NCBI GenBank assembly: GCA_029378245.1
Contig: JARKIF010000133.1
Coordinates: forward strand, 1-64,000
From: Roridomyces roridus
Taxonomy: Eukaryota; Basidiomycota; Agaricomycetes; Agaricales; Mycenaceae
Direction: 5' to 3'
DNA length: 64,000 nt
Shown here: positions 23,520 to 35,757 of the stretch, piece by piece
How positions within the stretch are numbered: the first letter of the stretch is position 1
Layout: every line of letters begins with the position of its first letter
Notes under the pieces: generated by a model
The model's input: the letters and a program-made list of their open reading frames with translations, nothing else
What the model was told of the DNA's origin: nothing
Databases searched by the model: none
Translations under genes and position numbers: made by a program

Positions 23520-25155
23520 ATGTTGGGTGCACTTAAGCAGCTGCATCTCCCCAGGATATTCCCCGACGCCCCCGCTCACGATCCATCCGTTCCTCGCAGC
23601 CTGCTCCGCCACCATCCCGTCCCCGACTCGGTCTTATCCGAATCCTCCTTCGTCACCGTGGACGACGACGAGCAACTGCCGCTCTCACCTGGCGGGCCCA
23701 ATTATCAGTATGGCCCTCGCGACTCGCGCTCACCGACCCACCTTTCCTTCGGGTCCGCGACTTCCTATACTGCCACCCCGTTTCCATACACCACGCGCGA
23801 TTCTTCTGCCCGGGATCACTCTCCTTCGGCCATAGAGCCTCCAACTCTTCCGATGGGTCCTCTGAGTGCGCCCCACTCTCAGAATCGCTTCTACACCCAA
23901 CCACGATCATATGGCGCGCTGCCTAAACTATACACGTCTAACATTCTCGACCAACGCCGCATGTCTGAGCCCCATTTGCCTCAGATTGCGGGCGCCAACC
24001 GTGCTCATCAATACAACTACGACTACAACAATAATTACGAGGTGGAAACCTCTCGCTCCCCGGATTCGCCGTTTCTTCCCCGCGTCGCCAGTCTCGACTC
24101 CCTGCGGCGCCAAGAGTGGAAACAGGAACCAGAGGACCCCCGCCCGCTCGGCGACGTCTCTCCTTTCCAGCCTTCCTTTTCCTCCATCTCAGGCTCGCCA
24201 CAGTATGTGTTGCGGAAGCGAGGAAAACACCTACGGGCCCTCGCCTCCGGGAACAGGCCACGTCCTCCTCGTCCACCGCAACGCCCGCTGCAGCTGCCCA
24301 GGACTCCCAGAAATGGGCAACAAGAAGACTTATTCTTTCGTTGCTCTTCCTGGAAATACCGTCCGCAAAGCGGCCACGGCGGCGCTACGACGAGATTGAG
24401 CGGCTGTATCACTGCTCGTGGCCGGAGTGTACCAAGTCGTACGGTACAGCTCAACCACTTGAACGCCCATGTCCAGATGCAAAAGCACGGTCCTAAGCGG
24501 AGCCCGAACGGTAAGCACCTCTGAATCAGCTTAGCCGCAAAAGCTCATTCATTTCCCTCTGCCAGAATTCAAAGAACTTCGGAAACAGTGGCGGAAGGCC
24601 AAGAAGGAGTACGAGTCACCCAGCCTTGGCCCGATTCGGCGCAGCATGAGTCTGCGTAGCGATGACCTCTACCACGGGCACCCCTACAATGCCCCCCACC
24701 GATCGTTTTCGCATAATACCGCACTCTCCCCACCGCTTTCAGTGTCAATTCCTCATGGGTCCTACGGTGTAGACCAACATCTTCGGTATCCGCCGGACAC
24801 CAGCGGGGAAATCGACCCACAGCAGCCGTACGGCGGCATGGAATTTCGGCAGCCCAGCGCGCCCACAGGCTGGACGCCGTCTACCTCACGGGGCGAGATC
24901 TACCAATCTCCCCTGACGGCTCAACCGACGTACCCGTACCTGGAAAACAGCCACCCCCAGATGATGGAGAGCGCATCCTCTGTTAATAGCTCATACAACA
25001 CGAGCCCAGCTCGGTCGACGCTAGGGCGTCTACCGCCAGGGAGCATGCTGTTGACGCCACTGGTACAATCCGCAGACAGCTATCCCGAGCCCTACTACGA
25101 CGATGAGGCGCGAGATGGGCAGCGGCTCGACTCGGGGAGTGGGGACGAGTATTAA
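23520..25155 (+). CDS. C2H2 zinc-finger regulator with apparent frameshifts
   Basis: The 5' frame from ATG 23520 is long and Pro/Ser-rich (LPLSPGGPNYQYGPRDSRSP). An intron after ISGSPQ (GTATGT or GTGTTG donor, acceptor near 24252) leads to ATSSSSTATPAAAAQDSQ. The conserved core is then split over frames: KKTYSFVALPGNTVRK (24322-24369), RPRRRYDEIERLYHC and the finger half CSWPECTKSYGT (24371-24448), and LNHLNAHVQMQKHG (24450 on). The two zinc ligand pairs, C-x4-C and H-x5-H, lie in different frames separated by one extra base. A 55 nt intron (24511-24565) leads to the last exon 24566-25155, whose frame is clean (EFKELRKQWRKAKKE). It is either a transcription factor carrying sequence errors or a recent pseudogene. 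Confidence 0.65.
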
Positions 25156-28100
25156 TTCTTGCTAAATTTTTTGGACACTGGCCTATCTTGTTGTTGTTTT
25201 CTTGTGCCCCATAATGTCCCACTAATCGCCATTGGACTAACTTATCCCGTTGTAGCTGTATATTGTGTACATCCTCTTGTGTTTTTGTTCTGTACTAATA
25301 CGCCAAGGCAAACTTAATTTCTTCGCTGCTTCGCTGTGCTTCTCGACTTCTCACTCAGAATCGGCATGCCAACTGCGAAGGCTTCTCTGTTACGTAGCGG
25401 TAAAGAAGCCCGGCCGGATGGGGCGGGCGCGGGAAGCCGTTGGATGGCAGGTTAATAACATGGACACCGACACCGGACAGTCCATTCCAGGGGATGATGA
25501 GATTTATACACCCAGCATCACGCGCGCAAGTACTGTGCAATCTGACATTCAAAAGCAGCCAAAAGCCCGAAAACAAAGGATATCGGCAGCGAGCGTCGGC
25601 CTCAGTGACACTGATAGGATGTACGCGCGGGGCGAGATCTCCGAAAGCTAGATTCCTTGGAGATTCCCAAAGCTCGACAATGGTGACATCACTGCTGCAG
25701 TCGACGTGCAAGACTGTTGCTGCCTGGTCCATGCCAACGACCACAATGTCTAGCATTCAAGGCATTCCCCTCCAAGTCGTACTTACTACCCGACAATCTC
25801 CTCATGGAGATGCCCTTCCCTCGTGCGCCTTGGGTCTATCAATAGCGTGCCAGAGTCTCAGACTGGATGTTATGATGACACTGAACGGCTGCAACTCAGG
25901 TGTTTTGCCGCCGTATGTTCCGATGAACTCTTATGGAGCCAAAGGTGTGTCGGATCCGCTGTCTTTGAATCCGCAGATGACACTGTATTTTATAAGTATT
26001 TGTCTGGGGGTAAGATCTACGCACCGTATCGGGTGCAGGTACCCAACATCTCTGCAGTGAGAATGCAGGATCTTCAATCTTCTCAGAAGACATGTACCTA
26101 ATCTTGCATAGGTCATTGCTCTCCGACAATATTCACGTGTGGGTGTGGTATACATTCGTTGTCCCGCTGTACTGTTTTGACGTGCTCAGGGACTCTCAAC
26201 GCAACAACCCCCACATTGAGTTCGGGTGCAAGCCCGGAAAAACGGCGCCTCAGCACTTGCGTCTATGAACAGCTTCCTTCGCGCTGCGAATCGCGCATCA
26301 AGGACTCAGGCAGGTTCTTTCTCTCACAATCCGATGTGAACTCACAGGAGGAGCATAGCTGTAGGGGACTTCACTCATCTGCTCTCGATTGCCAGGGTCG
26401 TGCGTGGACTTTCACGCGCTGGGTTCGTCCGTCGACCCGATCCAATTCCAATGTGACTGGGCATTTTACTTATTCTGTTCTCAAAAAGTTGAAACTTGAA
26501 AAAGTCCGGAGAAGTGTTCGTCTGGTGGCCAGTCTGGACGTAGCCAAGAGCAGAATCACCCGACTGCACCGATGATGAAGCACATCGTTCCGAGGGATGG
26601 TTCCTGTGCCGTTTGGGACGTCAAAGCTGGCCCTCACCGCCTGCCGAAACTTCCTCGCTTGCCGAACCTCGCTGCTACAGGCGAAGAAAACGAGGACAGA
26701 ACTCAAGATTATCAAGATTGCTGGCCTGGATGTCCACATTCTTCCGTTGACACACGCCGGAGGCCACGTTCTGCTCTTCCGGGCTCTTGAAAATGGCGGT
26801 GGCATGCAAGTGTTTGTATTGTAACAGTTCGCATGTCTGCTGATACAAGATACTTTCAGCTTCCGGAATTTAGTGAATTGGACAGACCCCGAGCCTTGCC
26901 GCCCTTTACCTCAACGGACGAGGGCGCCGGGAATTGATCCTCTCCGTACGATGAAAATCACTCATGTGAGTCCCAATTCAAAGAACTGCATTGGCAACAA
27001 TACGGGCACAGATATCGGACGTTTCCCCAATTTTCTTTGTGTACTCTACCAGCGCCAATTCGGTCGCTGGGCGGCGCAAATGACGAAGGACAGCGATCCC
27101 AGTATCGATCTTGCCCTACAAGATAAATCTATCATTTCAGTCCACGTAGGTGACTGGCAAATGCCGCTCTGGCAAGTTGTTGACATGGGGAAGCTACCCG
27201 GCCGGAGCACTCGGCCTCGGGAACTCCGATCTCACACCCGGTACCCCGGTACCCCGGGCGCCTTTGCCACCGAGCGTCAACGTTTAGGATGCAGTGGGGC
27301 GTAGATGGATTTGCCCTCAACTGCCCAACACCGCTAGTCCAATCCGATCACGCGCGGAAGACGCCAAAAGACCGCTTTTACTTCCGCCTGTGCATTTGGT
27401 TGGCAAACATGTGTGTGCATGAGGACCCCCGAGCCTGTGTAATAAATTGAACTGCCGCAGGAGCGGACTTGATCATGAGCTCGGCCTCCGTTCTTTCCAT
27501 GTTGTGGCGCGCAATCTAATCCCATTTGTAGCCTGACGCTGAGGAATCTGAGGAGGATAATTTGAAGAGGTGAAGCACGAGTCTACATCGAATCCATCGC
27601 GGTCTACCGATCCAAACCCCGCATTGCCAGTGGGCGGTGGCGTATTCCGCGTAGGATTTGCCGCCACTGGGGACGTGGTATGTGATCCATGTCTCTTGGG
27701 TGTAGAGTTGTAAGCGAGCTGTTCCGTTCGGATAACGCCTTTTGTAATCGAATACATTTCGTCTGTCCGATCTCAGTATTCCATGGGTCATTGAGAGAAA
27801 ACCACGGTGTGCGACGGTGTCGAACGCGACGGGCTCGGAGATCGAATATGTTGTTCTGCTTCAGGTAACTGGAAGACCTGCCAAATCAGAGTAGATTTCG
27901 TGCCCTTCTTCGAGTACACATGCGAGAGCATGCGAGGGGTGCAAGCGATGTTACGTAGACAACTTTGAGATACCGGTGAAAGGCACAACGAGCGGAAACC
28001 AGCCTTCCGAGGTCGGAGTAATGTTCGCCTGGCACAAGGCTGGCATGCCTCGGAATAAGGCGTAAAGTCGCGGGAGTTGCCAGGAGTTGCTTGCCTCGCC

Positions 28101-28744
28101 CGCGATTAAGTTCCTGTGTTTGGATAGGATTCCCTGCCGATGTGTCTCTCCTTGCACTCGGAGTCGCCTAATGGCTGCTTACCGAAATTTAAATTACGAA
28201 GTCGCGTAGAGCTGTCCCGACTCTTTCATTTTCTCTTTTGCTTCCACGATCGTTTCGACATGACGCGCTTGGGGAGGCGTGGCGAGTGCTCCAGACTGCC
28301 ACTGAGCCGCTGTACCGAAGACATGGCGCCTTGCTCCATCGTCGCTTCGGTGGATGAACGGCTCGCAAACGGCTCGTTGACGTGCCATTCAAGTTGAAGA
28401 TGCACGAGGCCAGGGAAAGCCGACATTTGAGTGAGCTGCATGTTTCCGAGGGTCGTTCCGAGGTGAAACTGGGCCGACGAGACCCTGTTGCGCCAACACA
28501 GGGACACTGGACGGCAAGGAACCATCCGAGTCTGATGGCATTACTTGGTCCTGGCGAGATGGTCTCAGGGGTAGTCTCGCAAAAGACTTGTTGAAGACAA
28601 CCGTTAATCAGTCGAGTTCGGTGTTGTGCATGTGTACTCGTGTGACTCGGACCCACTGGCACACCAGGTTGGTTCAAGTCCTATTCATGAGCCTGCTCCG
28701 CGACACATTATAATATACATCCAAAATACAGTAAATTACAGTCC
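25156..28744. other. 3.6 kb without a recognisable gene
   Basis: Only fragments can be seen. A plus-strand stretch at about 26061-26268 is open for ~68 codons without a start (MYLILHRSLLSDNIHVWVWY). Another at 26597-26937 joins over a 50 nt GT-AG intron (GTGTTT...TTTCAG) as ELKIIKIAGLDVHILPLTH plus LPEFSELDRPRALPPF. Neither resembles a family I know. The minus-strand frame 28189-28677 and others look like chance. The region may hold a decayed gene or a lineage-specific one. Confidence 0.4.
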
Positions 28745-31548
28745 CTACATTAACTCGGAGAAGAAGAAATCCGTATTAGATGGTGGTGGCCCAGCAACTA
28801 GACCACTCGGAATCTCGACCATCTCACCAGAGAGATCTGAAACCAAAGTTGAGCACCAAGAAACTCCAAACGAAAGTAAAGCATACCGAGCAGTTTGATC
28901 TTGAGCCCGATTTCCGTCAGTGCCTGCACGAACCCAGCTGTTTCTTTGGAGGACACATGCCCGCCGTCGCGTCGAAGCATGTTGAGTCCATCTGTCCAGT
29001 CTGCCCAGCGAGATGGATCCGGTGCTATCTGGTCTGCCAACGACCCTTCATGGGCGCTCAGCAGCGAGAAGGACAGGGGAGAAGGTATGAGAGGCGAAGT
29101 CGGCGGAAGGTCGCTCTGGTCTCGAAGAACGTGGGCTGGGGCAGCACAAGTGCCAGTCGCAATCTCACTGATGGCAGCGACTTCAATGCGTTCCGGAAGA
29201 TCCTCCAGCCCACTGCGAACGGCAAACTTGAGGGTACTGTCGACGTAGTGCAGGAATTTGAGCCCGGGGTCCTGGAAAAATTGAGTAAGGATACGACGGA
29301 CAAGTATGCACAAACCAATCTCATGAACCTCCAAGGTCGATTCGGTCTTCGAGGCGTCACAGAATTTGGCGGAAGCGCATTCATGAACCATGCACCTTGT
29401 ATCAAGCACTGTATCCGTTGTTGCCGGACGAATTCAAACGACTCCTTGTACAATTTGGCGCGCAGATTGCTGCGAGACCTCAGTGTCGCGCCAGAGACGG
29501 AAAAAACGAATATACACACCGTACGGGAATCTTGCTGAGTAAATCATCCTCGAGCTCGAGCTCCTTCATCTGTCTCTCCCGAACGCTTCGGTACTCGCAT
29601 TCTTTGAATTCGTGCTCAACCTCATGCCACGGTCGGACATTCTCGCTACGCAGAGCAACTTTGGCCCTAAAACGGATATGAGCGGGATGCGGACGACCGC
29701 GAGATCAACGTACTGGCTGCGAACGAGAGCCGCGACTCGGGTAAAGTCGCCAGACGCGGCCCCACTTTCACCCCACATACGCATGAAAAAGTGGATGGCC
29801 AGAGAGTGGACTCTATAGAAATCCAAGAAGAATGGCTGGAAAGTAGTAGACGTTGAATCTGTAGGACCGTCAGCTGGAGCAAAAGACGAGCGACGGGTCA
29901 CTGACATCCGGGGGCAAAGATTGCCCAGTGTTCTGATAACATCTCGACCACCTCGTTCGAAGCTTTAGCAACAGGACATCTTCGAGTTGGAGGTCGACTA
30001 CGTTGTTCGAGAATGATCTTTGAGAAATCGGGATCGGACTCCACAAGTTTTTTCTGGGAACAGAAGTTAGCAGATGAGGATGCCAGACGGAACAAACATA
30101 CCAGACACTCAAGGCCCAAGACACCGGCATCATTGAACTCGAATTCGAGGTTCTCAGAGTCAAATCCGAGCAATCGCCATTTCATGACCGATCCGCTCTC
30201 GTCCACGGACTCGGTCAATTTGCTGCCGCCCCATATGACCCCTAGAGCGGCGCTATGAGATGGCTCGAGTTCATCAACCAGGGTAGTCTTCTTGCGATAA
30301 GTTACCCTGATGATATTGGCCTGAAAGTCTAAGATGGAAGACGTCAAGTCCTCGATGGTGTGAGAGGACATGAGTCGCTGGGTTCACATGAGATGGCGTA
30401 AAAAAAGGCTCGAAACCAACGAACCACGACAGCTTTCCGAACATTCAATCTCTCCAGCTCTGAAATAAACTCCTCCCATCGGTTGTCGCTGGCGTGCGAT
30501 AGGAGAGAGTTTATGAGCATCATGCTGTTGGCAATGAATATAGGGAGGCAACGACCAGATGGAAACGTACCTGTATTGGGTCATAGCCGTGTCTGCGCTC
30601 CCAAGCCTGCTGATGACAGTCTCCAAGAACCCACGTCCCTTTCGCATCTGCTCAAAGACGACAGAGAAGCCGTATCGGTAGACGGATCCCGGAGGCGGAA
30701 TAATTGGTCCCCTGCTGGAACCAGGCTGAATGCCGGGCGCGCTTGATGGATCAGCCTCGACAAGTTTCTTGAGAATTGCCGTGGCAGGGCGGCACACATT
30801 GATCAGAGACTGGGGGGAGGACAAAATTTGGACGACTTGGAAGATAAACGCGTCATCGAGCGTCGCCCAGCCATAATCTAATTCCATCAAGTTTTGCATA
30901 GCAGTCAACGCGTACTATTCAGCGTAAGCAACGAGAGACGAGGAAAGAAAAGATACAGACGGCAAGTGTGTTCCCATGCGCCGTGAATATCACTTGGATA
31001 AGCTCTGAAAGTCCCGCGCGGTTGATAAACTCTTGAGCAAATTCTTCCTCCTGTGTTCTTCTCAGTTCCGTGGCTCGAAGGATGAATTGCGAGCATACCC
31101 GGATGTATTTCTGGAGAGTGAACAGGGTCAATTTAAGGGTCGTGGCGTCGTCTTTCAGCCTTAATTTCTCGGCCGTCTCTCTGGCTTCGCGTGAAGGCGC
31201 GTTTACCAGTCTGAAGAGCGTCAGGCGCCGTCCATTCTCGCACAGCAACACCACGCACTTGAGATTGACCTTGGTCTTGATCTTTCGCCGCAGATTATCG
31301 TTGGTCACCAACTCGTCCGTCTCATCTCGAAGAGCAAAATTCGAAGGCGGCTCCTTTATCTTGAGATTTATACACAGTTGTTTCACGACATCGTCCACGG
31401 TGAGGACTGGGTCGATGCGCGTCCGGACAGTCAGACCAGAGGCAGTTGTAACCGTGTTTGTTGGAACGAGAGGAACGGCCGAGCTCGCTGTTCCATTGAC
31501 TGCAGGTGCTGCTGCAAAAGCGGTACGCGTATCTGCCCCCGTAGACAT
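28745..31548 (-). CDS. ELMO/CED-12-family protein with C-terminal PH-like region (760 aa)
   Basis: Twelve exons: 31259-31548, 31099-31210, 30961-31050, 30571-30914, 30425-30524, 30102-30377, 29906-30053, 29714-29858, 29520-29666, 29316-29469, 28887-29271, 28745-28836 (2283 nt). The N-terminal half is armadillo-like (EFINRAGLSELIQVIFTAHG, YALTAMQNLMELDYGWATL). The ELMO core spans about residues 370-500: WRLLGFDSENLEFEFNDAG, GLECLKKLVESDPDF and RVHSLAIHFFMRMW. A PH-like part follows (LKFLHYVDSTLKFAV). ELMO proteins pair with DOCK-type exchange factors to activate Rac GTPases and shape actin; in fungi this supports polarised growth. All introns are GT-AG and 44-50 nt. Confidence 0.87.
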
Positions 31549-31677
31549 GCACCGTGCTAGGAGTCATGAGTCCGATGTATGTTTGTGGCGAGGCGCGCTG
31601 CTCACCGTGGTAGGTAGCAGCTGAATTTTGCTTTGATTGCACCGCCGCCGTCAGCACAGTCTCTTTCCACCACCACC

Positions 31678-33414
31678 ATGCCCCTGCTATCCTCCGATAC
31701 GTCTTCTTCCTTGGATCTCACTCCTTACATCCTAGAAGATTCCCTACTCTGCGAATCCATTACACTCTCTTCCCTGTCCTCGTCCACATCCTCTACACCG
31801 CCTATTCCAGCAGGTTGCATGGTCCCGCTCTCCACCATTGTCGGACATCACGATGGCCCTCTCATGTCTCGCCCCGCCTCCAAAGCGACCCTCACTACCC
31901 CGACGCCTCCGCGGCTGCGAACGATGTTGAGAGAGAAGTTGCTCGTGGAGACGTGGCTGGTGAGCTTCTTCTGCGCGTCGTTTTCGCGTCCTGACAGCAT
32001 ACAGACCGGCCTTGGCAGCAGTTGCGCTGGCCATACGCCGTGGGGTGACCTCGACACCTCTGAAGCGACACCCTGGAAATCCGAAGGCTCCCTTCACACT
32101 CCGGACGCATTCAAGAACCAATTGACCCTTGCACGACGCAACCGCAAGAAGGACCCAACACCCTCTATATCGGTCACAGATACCTCGCAGCGAACGTCCA
32201 ACAGAAACGCCTTGGTCTTTGAGCGCGAAATCATCCTCGACTCGGGCAGCAACAAGTCCAGTCGTTTGTCGCTCCAGGCTTCGGTCAACATGATGGATCC
32301 AGGGGTAGCAGAGATGATATCCGAGCTCCAGCATTTGAACTCTTTTTTCAAAGAGGAAGGAACGAATGTGTTCTCTCCAGCCACGCCCCAGCCGCCATCG
32401 CTTATCGTTTCCAATTCTCACTTTTCTCTCCCGCTATCGCTGGAATCGTGTGGGAATCTGACACCCAGTGCTCCTCTCGCCCTCGCCGCTCGCAGAGGCA
32501 AGAAAATGCTACCTCCACTCTCTTTTCCCCAAGCATCGGACATGGATGCCTACCCCAGCATACCCACTGCGTTCCTTGGGTCCCCTTCCACCTATTCCCC
32601 CAAGTTCGAGTTTGCGTCTCGACCCAACCGGCGCTCGATGGATCTCCAGCAGATGGTTTCGAGCCTCAGGTCGCAATGCGCCCCGATCGAACCTGTCGAA
32701 GAAGACGAGTGGGCGTTTGCAGACGGATTGCTTGACTCTTACAATTCGAGGCAATTTGAGGCCCAATTCGTCAAGAAGCCCCTTCTACCAGACATGATCA
32801 ACTATGCCGAAGAGTCCCTTTCCCCAAACGATGCTGACGGGAACGTCTGTGCTCCTCCGTCAACTCCGCTTCCCCCCTGTCCGGAATCCAAGCCCGAGCG
32901 TGCAGTTAGAAGCATTCTGAAGAGCTCCAAGAGTGTGCGCTTCGCTTCTCTACCTGACGAGCGTCCCGCGTCTGTCGCATCTCCCCCGAAGTTGGCCCCG
33001 CGTCGGTCGCTTGGCTCGTTGAGCCCTCCAAGCAAGCGATCACCTCTGATGCGGCCCAGATCATACACTGTGCGCCCAACAACACCCACCCCTCTTGCAC
33101 CTTTTCGGCCTCCGGGTCCGAGTCCAGTCCGACCCTCAGCCCAAAGGCGAGCCACGACCACTGCGGTACCTTTATCGCCCGTTCGCCCTGGCGACTCGAC
33201 CACGAGTGGCTCTCCGAGAAAAGCACCCGTTGTGGGGCGTCACTCTCTCGGGCGTGTGTTTTATGGGAAGGAAAACAAGGATGATGGGCCACCCACGCTG
33301 ACTCGGTGGACGATGAACGAGAACGCGCTGAGACGTGCCTCGGTTTCGGGACCTGCGCCTCAGAAAAGCCGCATGCCCGTTCCTCTGCGCAATATTTTGA
33401 CGAGATTCAAGTAG
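31678..33414 (+). CDS. Ser/Pro-rich protein of unknown function with VRF and KEN motifs (563 aa)
   Basis: The start ATG (31678) sits in a good context (CCACCATGCC). The in-frame TTG at 31633 is not used. A 45 nt intron (31960-32004, GTGAGC...ATACAG) is likely although the frame is open through it. The product is 563 residues and mostly disordered: SILKSSKSVRFASLPDERP, RPTTPTPLAPFRPPGPSPV and many SP/TP sites. KSVRFA fits the RVxF docking pattern for protein phosphatase 1, and GKENKDD contains a KEN box used by the anaphase-promoting complex. Both are short motifs and may be fortuitous. I do not recognise the family; a cell-cycle regulatory role is a guess. Confidence 0.72.
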   Translation: MPLLSSDTSSSLDLTPYILEDSLLCESITLSSLSSSTSSTPPIPAGCMVPLSTIVGHHDGPLMSRPASKATLTTPTPPRLRTMLREKLLVETWLVSFFCASFSRPDSIQTGLGSSCAGHTPWGDLDTSEATPWKSEGSLHTPDAFKNQLTLARRNRKKDPTPSISVTDTSQRTSNRNALVFEREIILDSGSNKSSRLSLQASVNMMDPGVAEMISELQHLNSFFKEEGTNVFSPATPQPPSLIVSNSHFSLPLSLESCGNLTPSAPLALAARRGKKMLPPLSFPQASDMDAYPSIPTAFLGSPSTYSPKFEFASRPNRRSMDLQQMVSSLRSQCAPIEPVEEDEWAFADGLLDSYNSRQFEAQFVKKPLLPDMINYAEESLSPNDADGNVCAPPSTPLPPCPESKPERAVRSILKSSKSVRFASLPDERPASVASPPKLAPRRSLGSLSPPSKRSPLMRPRSYTVRPTTPTPLAPFRPPGPSPVRPSAQRRATTTAVPLSPVRPGDSTTSGSPRKAPVVGRHSLGRVFYGKENKDDGPPTLTRWTMNENALRRASVSGPAPQKSRMPVPLRNILTRFK

Positions 33415-33591
33415 TTCTGTACTTTTGCACATCACTAGAACACAAGATCAATTAGTCGATCGAACCATACATAAACAGGCAATTTCAAATAAATTTCCAC
33501 TTTAAACCGTGTCCTTGCTGCGAAAGCGTGGCGTTAATCCCTCCTTCTCTTACGACTTTACGACCCGCTTGCTTGTCGCTCTCTCCCAGCC

Positions 33592-35757
33592 ATGAAAATC
33601 ACCCAAAAAATACGCCAATCCGACAAGGAGAACAAAATATGGTGGTCCTTCGAGTACTTTCCGCCGCGTACCGCCCAGGTTCGCGTGTGGTCATAAAACT
33701 CCGGAACTTGTGCTCACTTGAAGGTCTTGTGCAGGGTCTGCAAAATCTTTTGGATCGTATCGAACGTATGCGGGCGTTGGGACCCGAGTTTATCGACATT
33801 ACATGGTGCGTGCGCTGGATGTATGATGTCGATTGCAATTCACGCGACCGCATAGGAACGCTGGTGGTCGCACCTCAGACTTGACGGCGGAGATGGTCAA
33901 GACGTGTCAAGGCTTAATCGGTATCGAGACGTGCATGCACCTCACATGCACTAATATGCCCCAGGCCAAGGTCGACATTGCCCTGCGAGTATGCGAGTCT
34001 GAATCGTCATGTGCGTTCTCTCTGATTTTTTTCATCTAGGAAGCCAAGAAGTCCGGATGCCGGAATGTTCTCGCGTTGCGGGGAGACCCGCCGGCAGGCA
34101 AGGAGGAATGGGAGGCCGTGGAGGGAGGTTTTGTGCACGGAATTGACCTCGTGCGGCACATTCGCCGCGAGTATGGCGGCTACTTTGACATCGCGGTCGC
34201 AGGCTTCCCGCAGCACCAATTACTCCCGGCCGACGAGCGCGACGCGGAGATGCAGTACCTCAAAGCCAAGGTCGATGCTGGTGTGGACTTTATATTCACA
34301 CAGATGTTCTACGACGTCGACGTGTTCATTGACTGGGTGAAAAACGTACGTGCCGCGGGCATTACCATTCCCATCGTTCCTGGCATCGCGCCGATTCAGA
34401 CCTGGAACGGTTTCATGCGCGCCACCAGCCTCGCCAAGACGATTATTCCCCGATCCTTCCTCGACGTGCTCGAACCGCATCAGAATGACGACGAAAAGGT
34501 TCGCGAACTCGGCACCAGGCTCGTAGCCGAGATGTGCCGTCGCATTCTTGCCGAGGACATTGGTATCCGCGGCCTGCACTTTTACACGATGAATCTCGAG
34601 AAGGGTACCAAGATGCTGCTGGAGGAGCTCAACCTCGTCCCGCGCGTCGAGACCATCAAGCCACTTCCCTGGCGACAGGTTCGTCCGTTCTTGAGAGAAA
34701 CAATGAAATGCAAATTAACGGCTGTAACAGTCCCTCACGCCCAACAGACGGACCGAAACCATACGCCCCATCTTCTGGGCCAACCGAACCAAATCGTACA
34801 TATCCCGAACCGAAAACTGGGACGAGTACCCCAACGGACGGTTCGGAGATTCCCGCAGTCCCGCGTACGGCGAACTCGATGGGTATGGCGTCTGGATTAA
34901 ACAGACGGTGAGTCTCTCCAGCTTTCTGTAATTGGCAACTAAAGAGTCTCCAGAAAGAGGACGCCTTCAAGTTATGGGGCGAGCCCCAGACGTTTTCCGA
35001 GGTGGCTTCTCTCTTTTCCCGGTTCTGTACGAAGGACCTTCGGGCGTTGCCATGGTCGGACCAAGCACCAGCAGGGGAGACCTCCATCATAGCCTCCCAA
35101 CTGGCCCGGATGAATCAGTATGGTTTCCTCACCATAAACTCGCAGCCCGCTGTCAACGGTGCGAAGAGCGAGGACAAGCTGTTCGGCTGGGGTCCGCGGA
35201 ATGGATACGTCTATCAAAAGGCATGCATGACTGATTCACCTGGCTGCACGAATTGACCTGGCTTCTCAAGGCGTATTTGGAGTTCTTCGTCAACCCAACC
35301 CTGCTATCCCTCCTTTTGGCACACATTGAGCGCGACAGCAATATCACCTACTACGTGATCAACAAGCGTGGTGACCTCCGTACAAACACCCACTCTGATG
35401 GTCCCAACGCTGTGACATGGGGCGTCTTTCCTGGCAAAGAGATCATCCAGCCAACTATCGTCGAAGCTGTCAGCTTCATGGCATGGAAGGTCCGTACTCC
35501 TATCTTGCCATCTGTGCCTCGATTCAATTAACGTCGGACAGGATGAGGCATACGAACTCGGACAGCAATGGGCGAAGCTGTACGACGCCAACTCACCGTC
35601 GCGCAAGCTGATCTCGGAGCTGATGGACACGAGCTTCCTTGTCAACGTCGTGCACAACGACTTCCACGACTCCGAGGCCATCTTCGAGCCCTTCTTCAAG
35701 GCTGGCGCTGAATACGCTGCCCTGGAGAACAAACAACCTCAAACGAACGGTCACTAG
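33592..35757 (+). CDS. Methylenetetrahydrofolate reductase (602 aa)
   Basis: Eight exons: 33592-33678, 33735-33805, 33856-33988, 34040-34678, 34731-34907, 34954-35220, 35271-35489, 35542-35757 (1809 nt). The catalytic half has [52 protein letters not shown] and [10 protein letters not shown], the FAD and folate site of MTHFR. The C-terminal half ([33 protein letters not shown]) is the eukaryotic regulatory domain that binds S-adenosylmethionine. The enzyme reduces 5,10-methylene-THF to 5-methyl-THF for methionine synthesis. Intron 6 (35221-35270) is GC-AG: using GC keeps the conserved VYQK, whereas the upstream GTCTAT would delete it. Fungi usually have two MTHFR isozymes; which one this is cannot be told here. 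Confidence 0.95.

Noticed and set aside
24446..24451. Six-base GTACAG as a mini-intron in the C2H2 finger
   Set aside because: Far below any workable intron size; a one-base insertion explains the frame change better.
28189..28677. 162-codon minus-strand frame
   Set aside because: Low-complexity composition, no splice-supported extension, and a comparable frame on the other strand.
31744..32421. 225-codon minus-strand frame
   Set aside because: Antisense shadow of the Ser/Pro-rich gene at 31678-33414.
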